A stretch of 64,000 nt of DNA. It comes from Datnioides undecimradiatus (Eukaryota; Chordata; Actinopteri; Lobotiformes; Datnioididae). Position numbers and translations under genes: made by a program. Below the pieces are notes generated by a model, which saw only the letters and a program-made list of their open reading frames with translations, did no database searches and was not told where the DNA came from. Where the stretch lies: contig WARS01000032.1 in the NCBI GenBank assembly GCA_008933995.1, forward strand, positions 5,379,133-5,443,132, read 5' to 3'. This document shows positions 1 through 12,740 of this stretch, piece after piece (the stretch's first letter is position 1; every line of letters begins with the position of its first letter).

Positions 1-100
1 AGAAATGTTTTATATGCTATTAAGCAGCTCTCTCTGCTGTACATGAAATAAAGAGCCAGTTTGCATGCATTTCTATCAATACTAGAAAGTAATTAAACTG

Positions 101-129
101 GTGTGTGTGTGTGTGTGTGTGTGTGTGTT
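101..129. repeat. (GT)n microsatellite
   Basis: An uninterrupted GT run of about 14 units in the camsap2 intron at the left edge. Confidence 0.97.
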
Positions 130-398
130 GGCCACAACAGTTCAACACAGATGAAATCATCTGCATGGGCCTCCAGAGACATTCGGTTTAAAACATGAAT
201 GCATTTACCATTGATGTGGGTCTACTCGCTTCTCTGTGCACCCATCTGTGCATACGTGACATATTTAAACTAAACTCCAGATGGTGTTTTGGACAGTTTT
301 CATGAAGCGCAGGGGTTTTTGACATCGAACCACTTAGACAATAAAACGTGCACGGATATATAACTACAACACACACATAGACACACACACCTGAGTCT

Positions 399-411
399 GT
401 TACCTAGCAAC
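399..411 (+). promoter_or_regulatory. RFX X-box-like site in camsap2 intron
   Basis: GTTACCTAGCAAC fits the X-box consensus RYYNYY-N(1-3)-RRNRAC with a 1-nt spacer. The same 13-mer recurs at 35617-35629. It lies in the intron before the first visible camsap2 exon, so it could be an intronic enhancer or an internal promoter element. Confidence 0.4.
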
Positions 412-626
412 AGTTGGCAGGCCATGACCTCATTGATCTGTCAAAAAGCTGCATAATATCGTAGCTTATCTAGTGTCTTAACAGAGACACAGAGAGAAGG
501 GGCTGTGACTGCAGAGAGACAAATGTTGTATTAAATAACTGCATATATGACTGCAACATTAACCATAAAGATGAATGTGTTTTTGTGTGGGTGTGTTTCT
601 GTGTGTGTGCGTGCGTGGTCTTGCAG

Positions 627-3600
627 AGTAACTACCTGGTGTTCATGGCTGAGCTTTTCTGGTGGTTTGAAGTGGTTAAACCTTCCTTTGTACAGCCCAG
701 AGTCTTCAATCCAAACGGTACCTCACAGCTTCATAATAATATTAACATGCTGTGGTAAACATTTGGCCACTTTACCATGTTAAAAGCCTGCAGTTGAGTA
801 TATGTCACCTGTCTCCCTCTGCAGCCTGCGAGCCTGTATCATCCTGTAGAAGAATGGCTCCTGTGTCCAGTCCAGTCAAACAGAGCTATGCAGACAGAGC
901 TGACAGCCCAGAGACAATCCCTGCAGAGGGTAAGATATCCATTATTAATTGTGGATGTGCACAAATCCAGGGGCTGACTATTGAGTGGTAGCCAAAATAA
1001 ATATACATACAGTCTTTGTTTGCCAAGGCAGGAGCATAGTATGGATAAAAATCACTTTGTTAAATCATTAGGTTACATATCTTAAGTGATGATTGGGGCA
1101 AATGCTGGACTAGTTCATGTTTCTCACTTTTAAACACAACAGGAGCTCTGGTATAACTGATGGGCTGTCACAAAACACGATTATCCTTGGTTTTATTAAA
1201 TTTTCTCCTACGGTAGATACTATTGTGGACTGTAGATACACTTACCTGTGGAGTGAATACAGAACAGTGGGACTGCAGTGTTTTGTTTTGAAACCAAAGG
1301 CCCTCTAGTGGCTGATTTACCAACATGCAGTCGCTCTTATGCCCTTATTGTGTTTGAGCCCTACACTTAAGATTTGATTTTTAAATTTATACTATAAAGT
1401 ATAATCTATTCAGGAGAAATCTAGTCAGAGGGTGTGGCGGAGACTGTTCAGTTAAAGTCTTGGCAAGATTAGTTAAACTGCCTACTGCAAAGTGAGCCTC
1501 TCTCTTCCTGAAGCTAAAGCACTTCACTCCAGCACTTGCAGCAATTTTTTACTGCTGAAATCCAGTAACATCTGCAAACTATTGTCTCTGTGTCTCTGAC
1601 AGGTGAGATGAAGAGATCTACCTCCATGTCCTACGTGGATGGCTGCGTCGGGACATGGCCCAAAGAAAAACGGTTTGAACCTAAACTAAACTACCAGACT
1701 TGACATTCAATGACCTATAAAGGTGAAGTGGCCTGTTGTTTCCCTATTTAAAGAACAATACATTTCCTCCCTCAGCTCTTCTTCTCGGGGAATCTCCTTT
1801 GAGATTCCTCTGGATGGAGACCCAACTGTGCCATCCTGTGACACTCCCTCCCTGCGCGGTATGACTCGCTCTGCCAGCAGTGACGGCCTCGGGTTCAAAG
1901 TGCACTTTGCATCCCGAGGGAGCATGAAGCGCCACCTCTCCCTCATGCCTGTCAGTGTAAACGGCCAGAGCAGACACATACCAGAGGAGGATGAGGACTT
2001 CACCTCCCACAAACCCCTGGGGAGGAACAACACATTCTCAGTGAAGAACCAAAGCAGGTAAAGCAGAAGAGTGTGTTAGGAGGCTTTCCTCATTTTCCTG
2101 ACTTTTAAATTATAAGATCCTCCTTTATCCTCTGACCATGTTGTCAGTATTAAGGGATAGTTTTAGCTTATGCTAGAGCAAGAGTAGATGCGGTTTCATA
2201 TATGAGATGACTAGATGAAGGGATTTTGAATGCAGTGTGCAAATAACCTATGGCAAAAGGAAGTAGCTGTTACAGAGTAGAGTAAGCAGCTGATCAATCT
2301 AAGTGGCTCTTTAATAACATAAAACATAGTAAACATTAGTAAATGCAAAGTCATGCCTATTTAAGTGTTGTTGGTTTGTTTTTTTGTTTATCGAAACAAG
2401 GATTGATTTTACATCCCTTTGGAAAAGTATTTAGGTGATAGGTAGAGGTGTATTAATTAAAAACTGTACTAATTAGCATACTTTATACTTTTTATACTCT
2501 ATATAGTTACATTTAACACCTGTAACACCAGCAATATTCAATATTTGTACATTGGATGTTTGTTCCCAGTGCATTTAGTATATCTGAATCTGGTTAAAGT
2601 GAAGAATAAAGAGTAAAAGTCCTCCAAACTATGACTAAATTTGCTTGAACCTGTCCCTAGGTACTCCAATGGAGTCCTCCCAGACAGCAACCATAGCCCC
2701 AACGATCACCATGGCAACCACAGTGGCCACATCAGTCCATCAACTCCTCCAAGCATTGAGGAGGCCTTGAAGATTATCCATGACACTGAAAGGCCCCACG
2801 CTAGCCTGGGCGTGGGGGACGGAGACAGTGGCTTCTTTCTCCACGGTGCAGAGCCATCAGACCAGGGGGCCCATGGTGAAGATGACAACCCAGGTTCAGC
2901 CAAGGCTCGGCTGAATGACCACGACCCCAACTCTGTGTCCACTGATGAAGTTGACACAGGCATCCATGTGAGGACAGAGGACATCCAGAGCTTGGATGAG
3001 GACTCCTCCTCTCTGAGAGACTATTCAGATATAGACCCAGACTGTGAGGCCATGACCCGGTCATGCCCTCTGGCTGACCGGACCGAGAGGGAGAGGACCA
3101 GGGAAGGAGGACACAAGGGGGTTGGTGATGCTAACCCTGAGGGGGAGAGAGGAGATGGAGGGGGTAGGAGGAGCCCCTGTCCCAGTTCAGCACCCACACT
3201 TCCCAGATCCCACACAGTAAGTCCTGTCTCATCTTCCGGGGGCTCTGGTAGCGGCATGATTCGGATGACAAGCTTTGCAGAGCAGAAGTTCAGGAAACTG
3301 GAAGGACGAAGTAGCGGAGGAACCACACCAGAGAGTTCAGATCTCAATGTGCCATATACACATCCAACAAAAAGCATGACTTCTCAGGTTTGTATTCTGT
3401 GGCGTGTCACATATTTCCTCTCAGTGATGTGGGCTGGCATAGAGTTAATGTGAATGATCTTTGCACTTGTTTCTAGATGTCGTCACCTCCTTTGCCAATC
3501 ACATCCCCCTCTCCAGTAAGGCCTTCCCCCAGAGACCCCTCCCACCTGATAGCCTCAGAGATGATTCAGCTGAGGATGAAGCTGGAAGAGAAACGGAGAG

Positions 3601-6600
3601 CCATTGAAGCCCAGAAAAAGAAGGTGAACGGATATAGACAGAGAAACATAACCTATAATATTATAATGTAGCTTATTATAATATAGCTTTAAATATGAAT
3701 AAAAGTCTAAGTTGCTATCATCACATATTCCAGGTGGAGGCAGCTTTCACTCGCCATCGTCAGAAAATGGGCAGAACAGCCTTTCTGAATGTTGTGAGAA
3801 GGAAAGGAGTCACTGCCCCCCTTAGCCCCAGCTCAGGTGGAGCTGAAACACCTTCTCCAGAGCCACTCACATCCTCAAAGGAAACCAGCCAGGGGAGCAT
3901 GGAGCGGGCAGAGAGATGCAAACCAGACGGAGCAGCTCCTAAGTCCCCCTGCGAGGATGGTGGAGGTGAGCAACCATGGCCACAACATACAGGTTCAGGG
4001 TAAAAACGCGTAAAAAAAACCTTTGGTGGGATTTCCCACAATGTTTGTAGGTAGCCCTCATTCCTACTGATTACATGGCTTATTAAAATATTATATATTA
4101 AACCTTATTCTTGAAAAGTTTTCTGTTCAGTACTTGCACAAATCCAAAAACCTGTTGATATCCAAGTCTTTAATGATGTTTAAATGTAGGTGTGTTTCTC
4201 CTTCTGACCAGAATGTGAGCAGACTGTCAGCTGGCAAACTGTTAAAAACCCCAATTGAGACACAGATTCTGAACCTGTACATGTCCAAAGACTGCTCCTA
4301 AACCAGATTAATGTCGTTATGTTCCACAGGTTTTAATCAGAAAATGAAACAAGTCCTAATTTTATTATATGAAAGTAGAATGATCTCATATATGACCTGT
4401 ATTAAAGTCAGAATGTTGTACATTAGTGTGGATGTAAACGTAATCAATAATTCTGATTGAACTGGTAACTGATTAATTGGCTTTTGTATTAAACATGGTG
4501 GTACTAAACAGGTGTGGCTCCAGGAGAAATCGACCTTGCAGATTACACTCGCTCCATTGAGAGGCTGAACACGTCTTTGGGCTTTCTGCAAACGGAGATG
4601 CAGCGTTTGGCCCAGCAGCAGGAGAAGATCATGGCCATGAGAGAGCAGCAGCAACAGGCCTGGGTTATCCCTCCGCCTGCTCCGTCTCCCCACAGGTGCT
4701 ACATGATAATTGATATTGATCATTTTACTGGAAAAATGTTTTCCTGCAAACGCTTACATGGCCTTGTTGATATTTTTCCCATCACAGGCAGCTCCGTGAG
4801 TTGCGTAGCAGCAGTGTAACAGGCAGGGGATCAGGTCGAGGCTCGGTTGGGTCATTGTCTCCCATTCTTTCTTCTTCTGGCTCTCCCCAAGCTGCCAATC
4901 GTTCTCCTGCTGGCATTAAGCGGCGTCCAGCTTCCTTCCATGCCAGGACACCAAGGACTCCAAGGCCAAACGATTTGAAGGTCACGCCCTTCAGTCGAAT
5001 GCTTAACACTCCCACCTCAGTGGACAGCCTACCCAGACTGAGGCGGTTCACGCCCAGCCAAACCCAACTCAGCTCGTTTGCCTACCTGGGCCATGATGAG
5101 GGTCCAGGGGAAAGCAAGAACCAAGAGGTCAAGGACAACATAGACACCACAAAGGATAAAGAAGAGACAGAGGCAAAGAAGAGTGCTGGCACTCCTCAGC
5201 CATCTGCCAAAGAAGCCGCCAAAGAGAAGGGAGACAAGAGGCAGGAGGAAAGAAAACAAGCAGAGCAGGCTCAGTCAAAGGGTGAAGCCAAACAACCGAA
5301 ATCATCTGAGGTGCTGTGTCAGCCGGTGTCTGAGATCCAAGGACCCTCAGGCAACCGAGTCAAGCAAGATCCTCAGGAGCGAAGAGACCTAGTGGAGGTG
5401 CCTCTATCTGACCTGAAACCTCCAGGAGAAACATCTAGCAGTCAGGAGATGACAGGAGAGGTGGAGGGAGAGGCTGGAGGGGACGACCAAAAGATGTGCT
5501 GTGGATTCTTCTTCAAGGTGAGCTGTGAGCTGCAAAATGATATAGAAAGTAATATTTATAGCTACAGAAATCCATTAATTTGATCTTTTAAACTAATAAC
5601 CCCTCTAATAGTCTCTCATAATATTATCACCTGTGTGTTTAACTGTAAACTAAACAACATAGATATGGGCTGCTCTCTCCTGTTACCATTGTTAATTATC
5701 TCCAAAACAGCTTTGGGGACCTTTTTGTGGACATGGAGGAACAAATCTCTCTGTCAGAAAGTGTATTTCCCAAAATGTTCAACTTTAAACTTTGTTCAAA
5801 ATACTTTCTATGTTGACAGTGAACTCAGTATTAGCATCTTCACGTTTTGCATTCGATTGATACATTGGCTTGATGAGTGTCACCCTTTTTTCTTTGCTTC
5901 CCTCAGCTAACCTGCTAGCATGAATCCTGGTAACTTTGCATGGCCAGATCACCAGTATTTCTAAATTGTGTCCAGATTAATTACCCCTTTTCACACTAGA
6001 CACCCTTACAGTAACTTTTTGTAGCACAAAAGAACACATGGCTCTGATCATTAACTATTGCTGTGCACCAGTTTATTATATTGCAGCTTTGTTTGACAAA
6101 ATGTTTGCTGTAAACTTTAGTTAAACTGGACACCTCCTCCCCGAGTTTTGGAAATACAACAGTAAAACTACAATACCGACTGATATCCACGCACACAGCA
6201 ATACAGTCTATACAGCCGTATGGTGCTACATGCAGGTAGCGGTCACAGGAAGAATGTCACACTGTGTGAGCTGGTACAACATGTGCAGTGTTGTGCCTGT
6301 TGAGCCATGAGCTGATCAAAAACAATGCATGAGTGGATCTAGGCCAAAAACACCGGCACATGGAGGACCATGTGTCTGTGGATCACAGAGCATTGCCAGA
6401 GCTTTGTCGACAGAATTACACTAATGCCATATTAAATACCAAATACCGCCATCGTTTATAAGAGTTAGTATGTTCCCTGTCTACAATGGATTTTTTTAGC
6501 GACAACATGACGAAACAATTACACAACAGGACATTTTTTGTCATAACTCAATACACAATGCAGTGATTAACTAACTGACTTGATCAATGTGTCTGCCTGC

Positions 6601-9432
6601 TCATCATGGCAGCAATAAAGATGCATCTTATTTCTACATATAATCTGACTTATCTGTATTTTTCATGTTTCTACTCGTCAAACACCAGGATGATGTGAAA
6701 GGGGAAGAGGACATGGCAGCAAAGAAAGCGGCTCTGCTGGAGAAGAGGCTGAGGAGGGAGAGGGAGGCTCAGGAGAGGAAGCAGCAGCAGGAGCTGGACC
6801 AGGAGCAGAAAAAGGAGGTTGCACGGTCTGTCTGATTTTCTGTCTATCTGTCAGTTCTTTGTTTACATCAGCACATACACTGTGCCATCTGAGTTGTGTG
6901 GTCATACAATAAACCTGCATCTCTGTCTCTTCCTCCAGGCTGAAAGCCGAGGAGGAGCAGCAGAAGAAGGAAGAAGAGAAAGCAAGGAGGGAATACATCA
7001 GGAATGAATACTTGCGGAAGAAGCAGCTCAAGCTGATGGTGGACATGGATGAGGTCATCAAGCCGCGATCTGGAAGCCTCAAGAAGAAGCCTCGGCCCAA
7101 GTCCATCCATCGGGACGTCATGGAGTCATCCACTCCCCCTGTGAAAGCAACAGGTGAGCGATGCACAAAATCATGTGCACATACACTCATTATCTCTATG
7201 TGACAGCCACTGATCCATGCTCAACCTGTCCTGACCTGTGCTTGTTACTGTGTGGCAGGGGTGCGTCCTAGAGGCTTTTCCGTATCGAGTGTTTCTTTGG
7301 CATCTCTCAATCTGGCTGATAACGACAGAGACCAGCCAAATAACAAGAAGAACAACAGGTAAGATCCACTCTCTGCCTGAAGATTAGACAAATCACAGAT
7401 GTAAGACATGTCTAACATGTTCACTAGTTTCAGTGGAGGCTCGATGATCCCATTAAGTTACAGTTGATGAAAGTTTCTATCTTGAGTCCTTAAAGTGCAC
7501 ACTGAGTGCTTTGGTCATATCTAATCATTTGAACCATAATTTTCTCTGTATAACAATACTAAAGTGATAAACAAAACAACACAACAACAGTTCTTCTGCT
7601 TCCCTACCACCTCTCCATTCTCATCTCAAATCAAAGTTACTTTTTAAAGTTGGCTCATACCTTATGGTACGACAAGTTGACTCCACTCCACTTCACTCGT
7701 CTCGTTTTCATGCACCTTTTCCTAAAGTATAAATCTCTCAGCAGTCATGATTTTTTCAAAAAATACCTGCAAGCATTTTAATTTGTTTCCCTTTTCAAAT
7801 GCTGCTTTGTCCATTTGTCACCTCCTCTGTGTAACCTTTTGAAACTTCACATCTCACACCCCATAATTGATTTGTATCACACCCAGATGTCATTGACTCT
7901 GCTGTGATTCTTTATTTCATGGAGTTTTCTGATGATGATAGTGATGATGACCTTATTTCTTCTGAGACTCTGCATCTTGATTCTTTCTTTTCCCTCTACT
8001 TTGCCTGCATCACCTCAGAGGCAATAAAGTAGCTTCTGCCCATATCCCGTTCTTTCTAAGCTCTCCCAAAGAAAGAAAGGGAAGGTTAGTAATGCTCTGT
8101 AAAACTGGTGCTTCAGTGGCTTTTGGCTCCATGTAGAAAACAGCTCAATGCAACACCTTTCAACACAGACATTAGACAGATGTGTCTACAGTGAAGTAAA
8201 TGAACATGTACCATTGCTGCAGCTTTTGCTTCTGTGTTAAGTTTCATAGAACCAGTGTGGCAAAGATGTTTCTGCCTCAGTTCTCCTGCCCTTTATCTGC
8301 TCTCTGTCTCTTGCAGTATTGCTCTCAGGCTCTTGTTTGCTCTCTTCTCTGTGCGGGCTGCTCTCACTGCTGTGTTTGCCATTTCTAGCCATAATGACAG
8401 AGCTGAGACTTTGCTTTGCTTGGCTGAACCTGCCTTTCTGTCCCTCGCCATGCAGCTTCGTCGGAGTATGTACAGTATGATGTAATGCAAGCCAACAGGC
8501 AGGGTTTGGAGATTTGTGTCACAGCGTCTGACCTTGTTCTTCAACGTCTCTGTGTGCGTGTGTGTGCATGTCTGTTTGTGCATCCTGTCTGTGTATGCTT
8601 TTATACTTCGTACATGCTCCTGTTTGTCAACATTTACGTGTTTGTTGTGGGGTTTTGTGTCTGTGCGCGTCACTTGTTGGTTTGTATGCGATCGTCTCCA
8701 GGCCGGACTCTGCAGAGGGTTTTTCTTCTTGTCCTTCCACCGGCAGTCGAAACGGAGAGAAGGACTGGGAAAATGATTCCACCACTTCATCCACTCCCTC
8801 CAACGCTGAGTACACAGGTATACGATGTACCTGTACTGTTTGCACAGTTTTTGACATTTATACAGCCATTGAACATAACATGCTATATCTTTTTCACAAT
8901 GTCATGCCTCTGCTTTCTTCCTAAAGGACCCAAACTATACAAGGAGCCAAGTGCCAAGTCCAACAAGCACATCATCCAAAACGCCTTGGCTCACTGCTGC
9001 CTGGCTGGCAAAGTTAACGAAGGGCAGAAGAACAAGATACTTGATGTACGTTTTACAATTGCATAACTGCATCTTCCTGCATAAAATAATTTTCTGCAAT
9101 AAACAATGACTTTTCTCTGTGATTTTCTGCAGGAAATGGAGAAATCTGAAGCCAATAACTTCCTGGTGTTGTTCCGTGATGCCGGGTGCCAGTTCAGATC
9201 TGTCTACACCTACTGCCCCGAGACAGAGGAGATCACCAAACTGGCCGGCATCGGACCCAGGAGCATCACAACGAAGATGATCGAGGGCCTGTATAAGTAC
9301 AACTCAGACAGAAAGCAGTTCAGCCAGATCCCAGCCAAAACCATGTCCGCCAGCGTGGACGCCATCACCATTGCCAGTCATCTGTGGCAAACCAAGAAAC
9401 AGGGAACGCCTAAAAAACTGCACCCTAAGTAG
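627..9432 (+). CDS. camsap2: camsap2, calmodulin-regulated spectrin-associated protein 2 (3' part, 5' end outside window)
   Basis: Binds and stabilises free microtubule minus ends in the cytoplasm. Exons read from splice sites and phase: 627-717, 825-929, 1603-1672, 1776-2057, 2661-3387, 3477-3623, 3734-3965, 4512-4695, 4788-5517, 6689-6825, 6939-7153, 7259-7358, (8019-8084 optional), 8702-8817, 8927-9045, 9133-9432, giving about 1206 codons with the optional exon. The first visible exon holds the end of the CH domain (YLVFMAELFWWFEVVKPSF). Then come the Ser-rich middle with SIEEALKIIHDTE, a coiled coil (MKLEEKRRAIEAQKKK), the 'SVDSLPRLRRF' block, a charged helix at 6689-7100, and the C-terminal CKK domain in the last exons (ending near HLWQTKKQ; stop 9430-9432). 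These blocks match CAMSAP2 better than CAMSAP1 or CAMSAP3. Whether it is the a or b teleost copy cannot be told. The exons encoding the N-terminus and most of the CH domain are missing at the left edge. Confidence 0.95.
8019..8084 (+). other. camsap2: putative camsap2 cassette exon (66 nt)
   Basis: Flanked by a pyrimidine-rich acceptor ending CACCTCAG and a donor GTTAGT. It is 66 nt (22 codons) with no stop in the required phase. It enters and leaves in phase 2, exactly matching the exons ending at 7358 and starting at 8702, so it can be included or skipped without a frameshift. It would add a short basic segment (…SSPKERKG…) between the charged helical region and the GSRNGEKDWEN block that precedes the CKK domain. 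I recall no equivalent in mammalian CAMSAP2, so this is inference from splice grammar. Confidence 0.5.
9133..9432 (+). other. camsap2: camsap2 terminal coding exon with CKK domain core
   Basis: Holds most of the CKK domain, the microtubule minus-end-recognising fold unique to CAMSAP/Patronin proteins. It opens EMEKSEANNFLVLFRD, contains FRSVYTYCPETEEI and YNSDRKQF, and ends near HLWQTKKQ. It is nearly identical to vertebrate CAMSAP2 as recalled. The two preceding exons (8702-8817, 8927-9045) carry GEKDWEN and the start of CKK (GPKLYKEPSAKSNKHII). Confidence 0.95.
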
Positions 9433-12370
9433 TGCCACACAGCCGGGATACAATGTGGACATGCTTCTCTGGAGTGAACACAGGAGAATTAGTGGATTTT
9501 TACTGTATCATTAAATGGACACACTGTCCTACTGTAAGACATCACAACTGGAATGTAAAACACAAACGGGCCTCACAGACATTGTTGTTACTATACTGAG
9601 TTGACTGTTACACCCTGGACTACTTCAACGGGGCACAAGTGTGTACTTGTCAGCACGTGTATCAATATTCTTGTGTGCCAAAAAAAGAGCAGAAAACAAG
9701 AGGCGGACCCATGCCTTACCTAGTTGAACCACTGAAGCAGTGAATGTCACGCCTCTGAAAGAGGCAGTTTGGTTTCTATGAGTTGATCATGTGTGGCCTT
9801 ATGCTTGTTTTGTGTCATAAGGATACGCTGCGAGCGTTTGTGTCATTTTGTCAGCGCCTGTTGTGATGTAGGACAGGGTCATGTGGACTTGAAGGTCTGG
9901 GATCAGATTACGCCTTTCCCAGGTTATTAAAAGGGTGGCCTGTCTGATCTGTGATCAGGTAGACGCAGCACTTTTGATGAGAGTTTTGCTGCTACACAGG
10001 CATGTTTTTTTTTGTTTTGTTTTGTTTTTCTTACTTGTGACTGAAACACTTCTAAACAGTTGAAATTTGTGTATGTGTATAGTGAAGTGCCAAGAAGAGT
10101 GAGGAAAATACCTCAGTTGTTGATTGCAATTACTTTCCAAAAGTGTGAAATTATGAGGTTATTGAATATATGAAGTACCATCAGACAGTTCTGGAAAGCA
10201 CCTGCAATAGTCTCTTAATTTATTTCATTTTGATAATGCTTTGAAGATATTTTAAAAGGCGTCTTAGATTTTAACCAGAGAAACATAATATACTATAGGT
10301 ATATAAGTTAAATTAATTTGTATATGAAGGCAGATCCATTCAAAATGAACGAGTCCGCTTGTAGTAGCTTTTGAGTAGCTTTTCTAATTTATCATACGTG
10401 TGTTTCAGTATGTTGTTGTTTGGGGCCTTTTATTGTGCTATAAATGCAAATCGTGTGAACACTCAACAGTATCACTGATAAGACTATCATCAGTAGTAGA
10501 ATAGATGGAAATCCCACACCGTGTCATCAGTCTGTGCAATTTAAGAGTCATTTAAATAATCACCATTTTACCCATGTTGCAGTTGGAACCAATGAATAAT
10601 CAAAATGCCACTTTAATGTGGATATGTCTTAACTATTAGATCTTGATTGCCCTCAAAGTAGCCCACACTTGTAAATAAATGAATTCACCTATGATAGCAC
10701 TTCAGGAACCTGTCCGCTGAGTTGTTTCCACCTAAGGACCGTCATGCTTGTTTCTTTATTTTAAAACTACCGTTGCATTATTATCATTATCTTTTATCAT
10801 TCCTTGTGTGTTTTGTGTTGACACTGTACAGATATATTTTGGCATATAGAAGTATTTTTTGTAAAGACATTTACCAGTTGGAGCTGTGTACTAATGATGC
10901 AGTACAGTTGTTGAAGACAGTGTTGAAAGCAAAGTGTACCCCGTGAAATAACATATATAAAGCCTTCATGAGGCTTTACCGTGGTATTGTATGAAATCCA
11001 TTAAGTATACTGAGAAAATCATAGAATTTTTTCCAACTCTGAATTCAGTTTCTTTTCAGTTTACCAAATACGCTCAACTGTTCATGGATTTTTGTTGTTT
11101 TTCTATTATTTTGAGCTTTATTAAAATGCCAGCTATCGACAGTATTCACATGGTCTCATTTCGTGTCCCTGTTCTGATTAGCAAAGAAGTGTCATAATGA
11201 TAACAGTCTGATTTTAACTGATGTTAATGCAGTCTGACATGCTGTCTGACATTCAGTCTACCACTGGTCCTCAAAGCTGAGTAAATAAACGGTAAGTATG
11301 TAAGTACCTGTTTGTATCAAGGTCATCATTAAATACAACCACAGGCTCTCAAAAGACAAAAAGTCAACTTATTCTGCAACACCAGCAACAACACTTCATT
11401 ATCATCATCAGCGCTATACTCTGCTATAGTGTAGCTGTGTATTTGTATCCAGAATAATGAGGTTTCACTGCGGCAGCCACTTTATATTGTTGCCTTCAGG
11501 CAATTTAATAAAACATGGCACTATTCAGAAAATCTGCACTCCCTCCATCGTAATCATATATTGTTCTTAGAGCGAGATGGACTGTTTGAACCAATATTAG
11601 CTTATCTCTGATAAATCTGTATTGGTATCTGCAGTATGTTGGCTGATAGAGGAAATTATTGACAAATATGAAAAATAAATGTTTGAGATAATCACTTAAA
11701 ATACAGAAGGAGGTGGAAAAATATCTTGGGGGCGATTCACTGACCAATAGATTTAAGGGATCCTGATCAAATATGTTTGTTCATGCTGTATATAGAAAAT
11801 ATACACCATGTGATTATTGTCCTCAAATCTTTAAACATACAATCTCAGTATCTGCATCAAGAAATTAACATTGTCCAGGCTCCAGTGTGTTTAATAAGAA
11901 TGATTCCCAGATGAAACACTTAACACTGCCTAAATTACTTCAATCAATAAACACATTACTACGCATAAACTCCCAAACAGGATTTATATTTCATAGACTT
12001 GATGCATTAAATTGTGAATTGGAGTAGTGCTAATTGCAAACACTGAGTGGCACCTGCATGTCTATGGCTGTGAGAGAATAGAGGTTTGCACTGAGGGACT
12101 GTGAAGGGTCAGCGATAATAAAGACAGACATGAAAAACACTGACAGCTTTACACAAAGTTTCTTTCATTTGTTTAGCCAAGTTTGCATTACTTATGCCAC
12201 ATGATACTTCAGTCAATGAGTGAAAATAAGGCAAAAATGGGGCCTTTCATCATGTGCACGCCACTGTTTCATGACACTGGTAAAATAATTGACATATTTC
12301 ATCTCCTGCTCTGTCACGATGTTGATGATTGTATTTGTATCATGTTGCGTTGTTGCTGATGGTGAAGTTT
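9433..12370 (+). other. camsap2 3' UTR and intergenic DNA before wdr47
   Basis: No coding exon is visible. Candidate poly(A) signals AATAAA occur at 10674-10679 and 11284-11289, so the 3' UTR is probably 1.2-1.9 kb. Open frames here are short and look random. The rest, up to the CpG-rich start of wdr47 near 12.37 kb, is AT-rich and unremarkable. Confidence 0.55.
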
Positions 12371-12740
12371 GAGTTGAGGACGGATGGATGGGTGGAGGCG
12401 GTGCTCCTGCAGGCAGCGGCAGGCGGCAGCAGGCAGGGCAGGGCAGGGCAGCAGCAGACCGCAGCGGAGCGGCGCAGAAACATCCAGCAAGGAGGAGACA
12501 CAGACAAGGAGGAGGGTCGGAGAGGCAAGACGAACAGCGCTGACAATAACCAGCCGCACTGTCGTGACAGCACGGAAACACCGGGGGGGAACTGCGTGGT
12601 TTTCATGTGTTTTTAGAAACAGGTGAGCATTATTTGGAGCGCACGGGCATTTTTGTGTTGTTGTTGTTGGGAAGGCTGTCAGTGCGCACCCCGCCCGCCC
12701 AGCTAACTAGCGGATGATGCCTCACTCCCCTCGGCCCGGG
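12370..12740 (+). promoter_or_regulatory. wdr47: CpG-rich promoter / noncoding first exon of wdr47
   Basis: A sharp local rise in GC and CpG (GGCGGCAGCAGG repeats, GCGGAGCGGCGC, CGCCCGCCC, CCTCGGCCCGGG) in an otherwise AT-rich area. A good donor (AACAG|GTGAGC) ends a presumed noncoding exon at 12622; the next exon, starting at 14275, carries the wdr47 ATG. The exact transcription start is not determinable. Short open frames crossing this island on both strands are by-products of its low stop-codon density. Confidence 0.65.

Noticed and set aside
2706..3377. Minus-strand open frames over 2.7-3.4 kb
   Set aside because: Shadows of the long camsap2 exon 2661-3387.
8234..8790. Overlapping frames in both directions at 8.2-8.8 kb
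   Set aside because: GT-rich intron of camsap2; frames run across the true exon at 8702 in the wrong phase.
12213..12626. Several overlapping open frames on both strands near 12.2-12.6 kb
   Set aside because: They lie in the CpG-rich wdr47 promoter/first exon where stop codons are scarce. Mutually overlapping frames, low-complexity protein and no homology.
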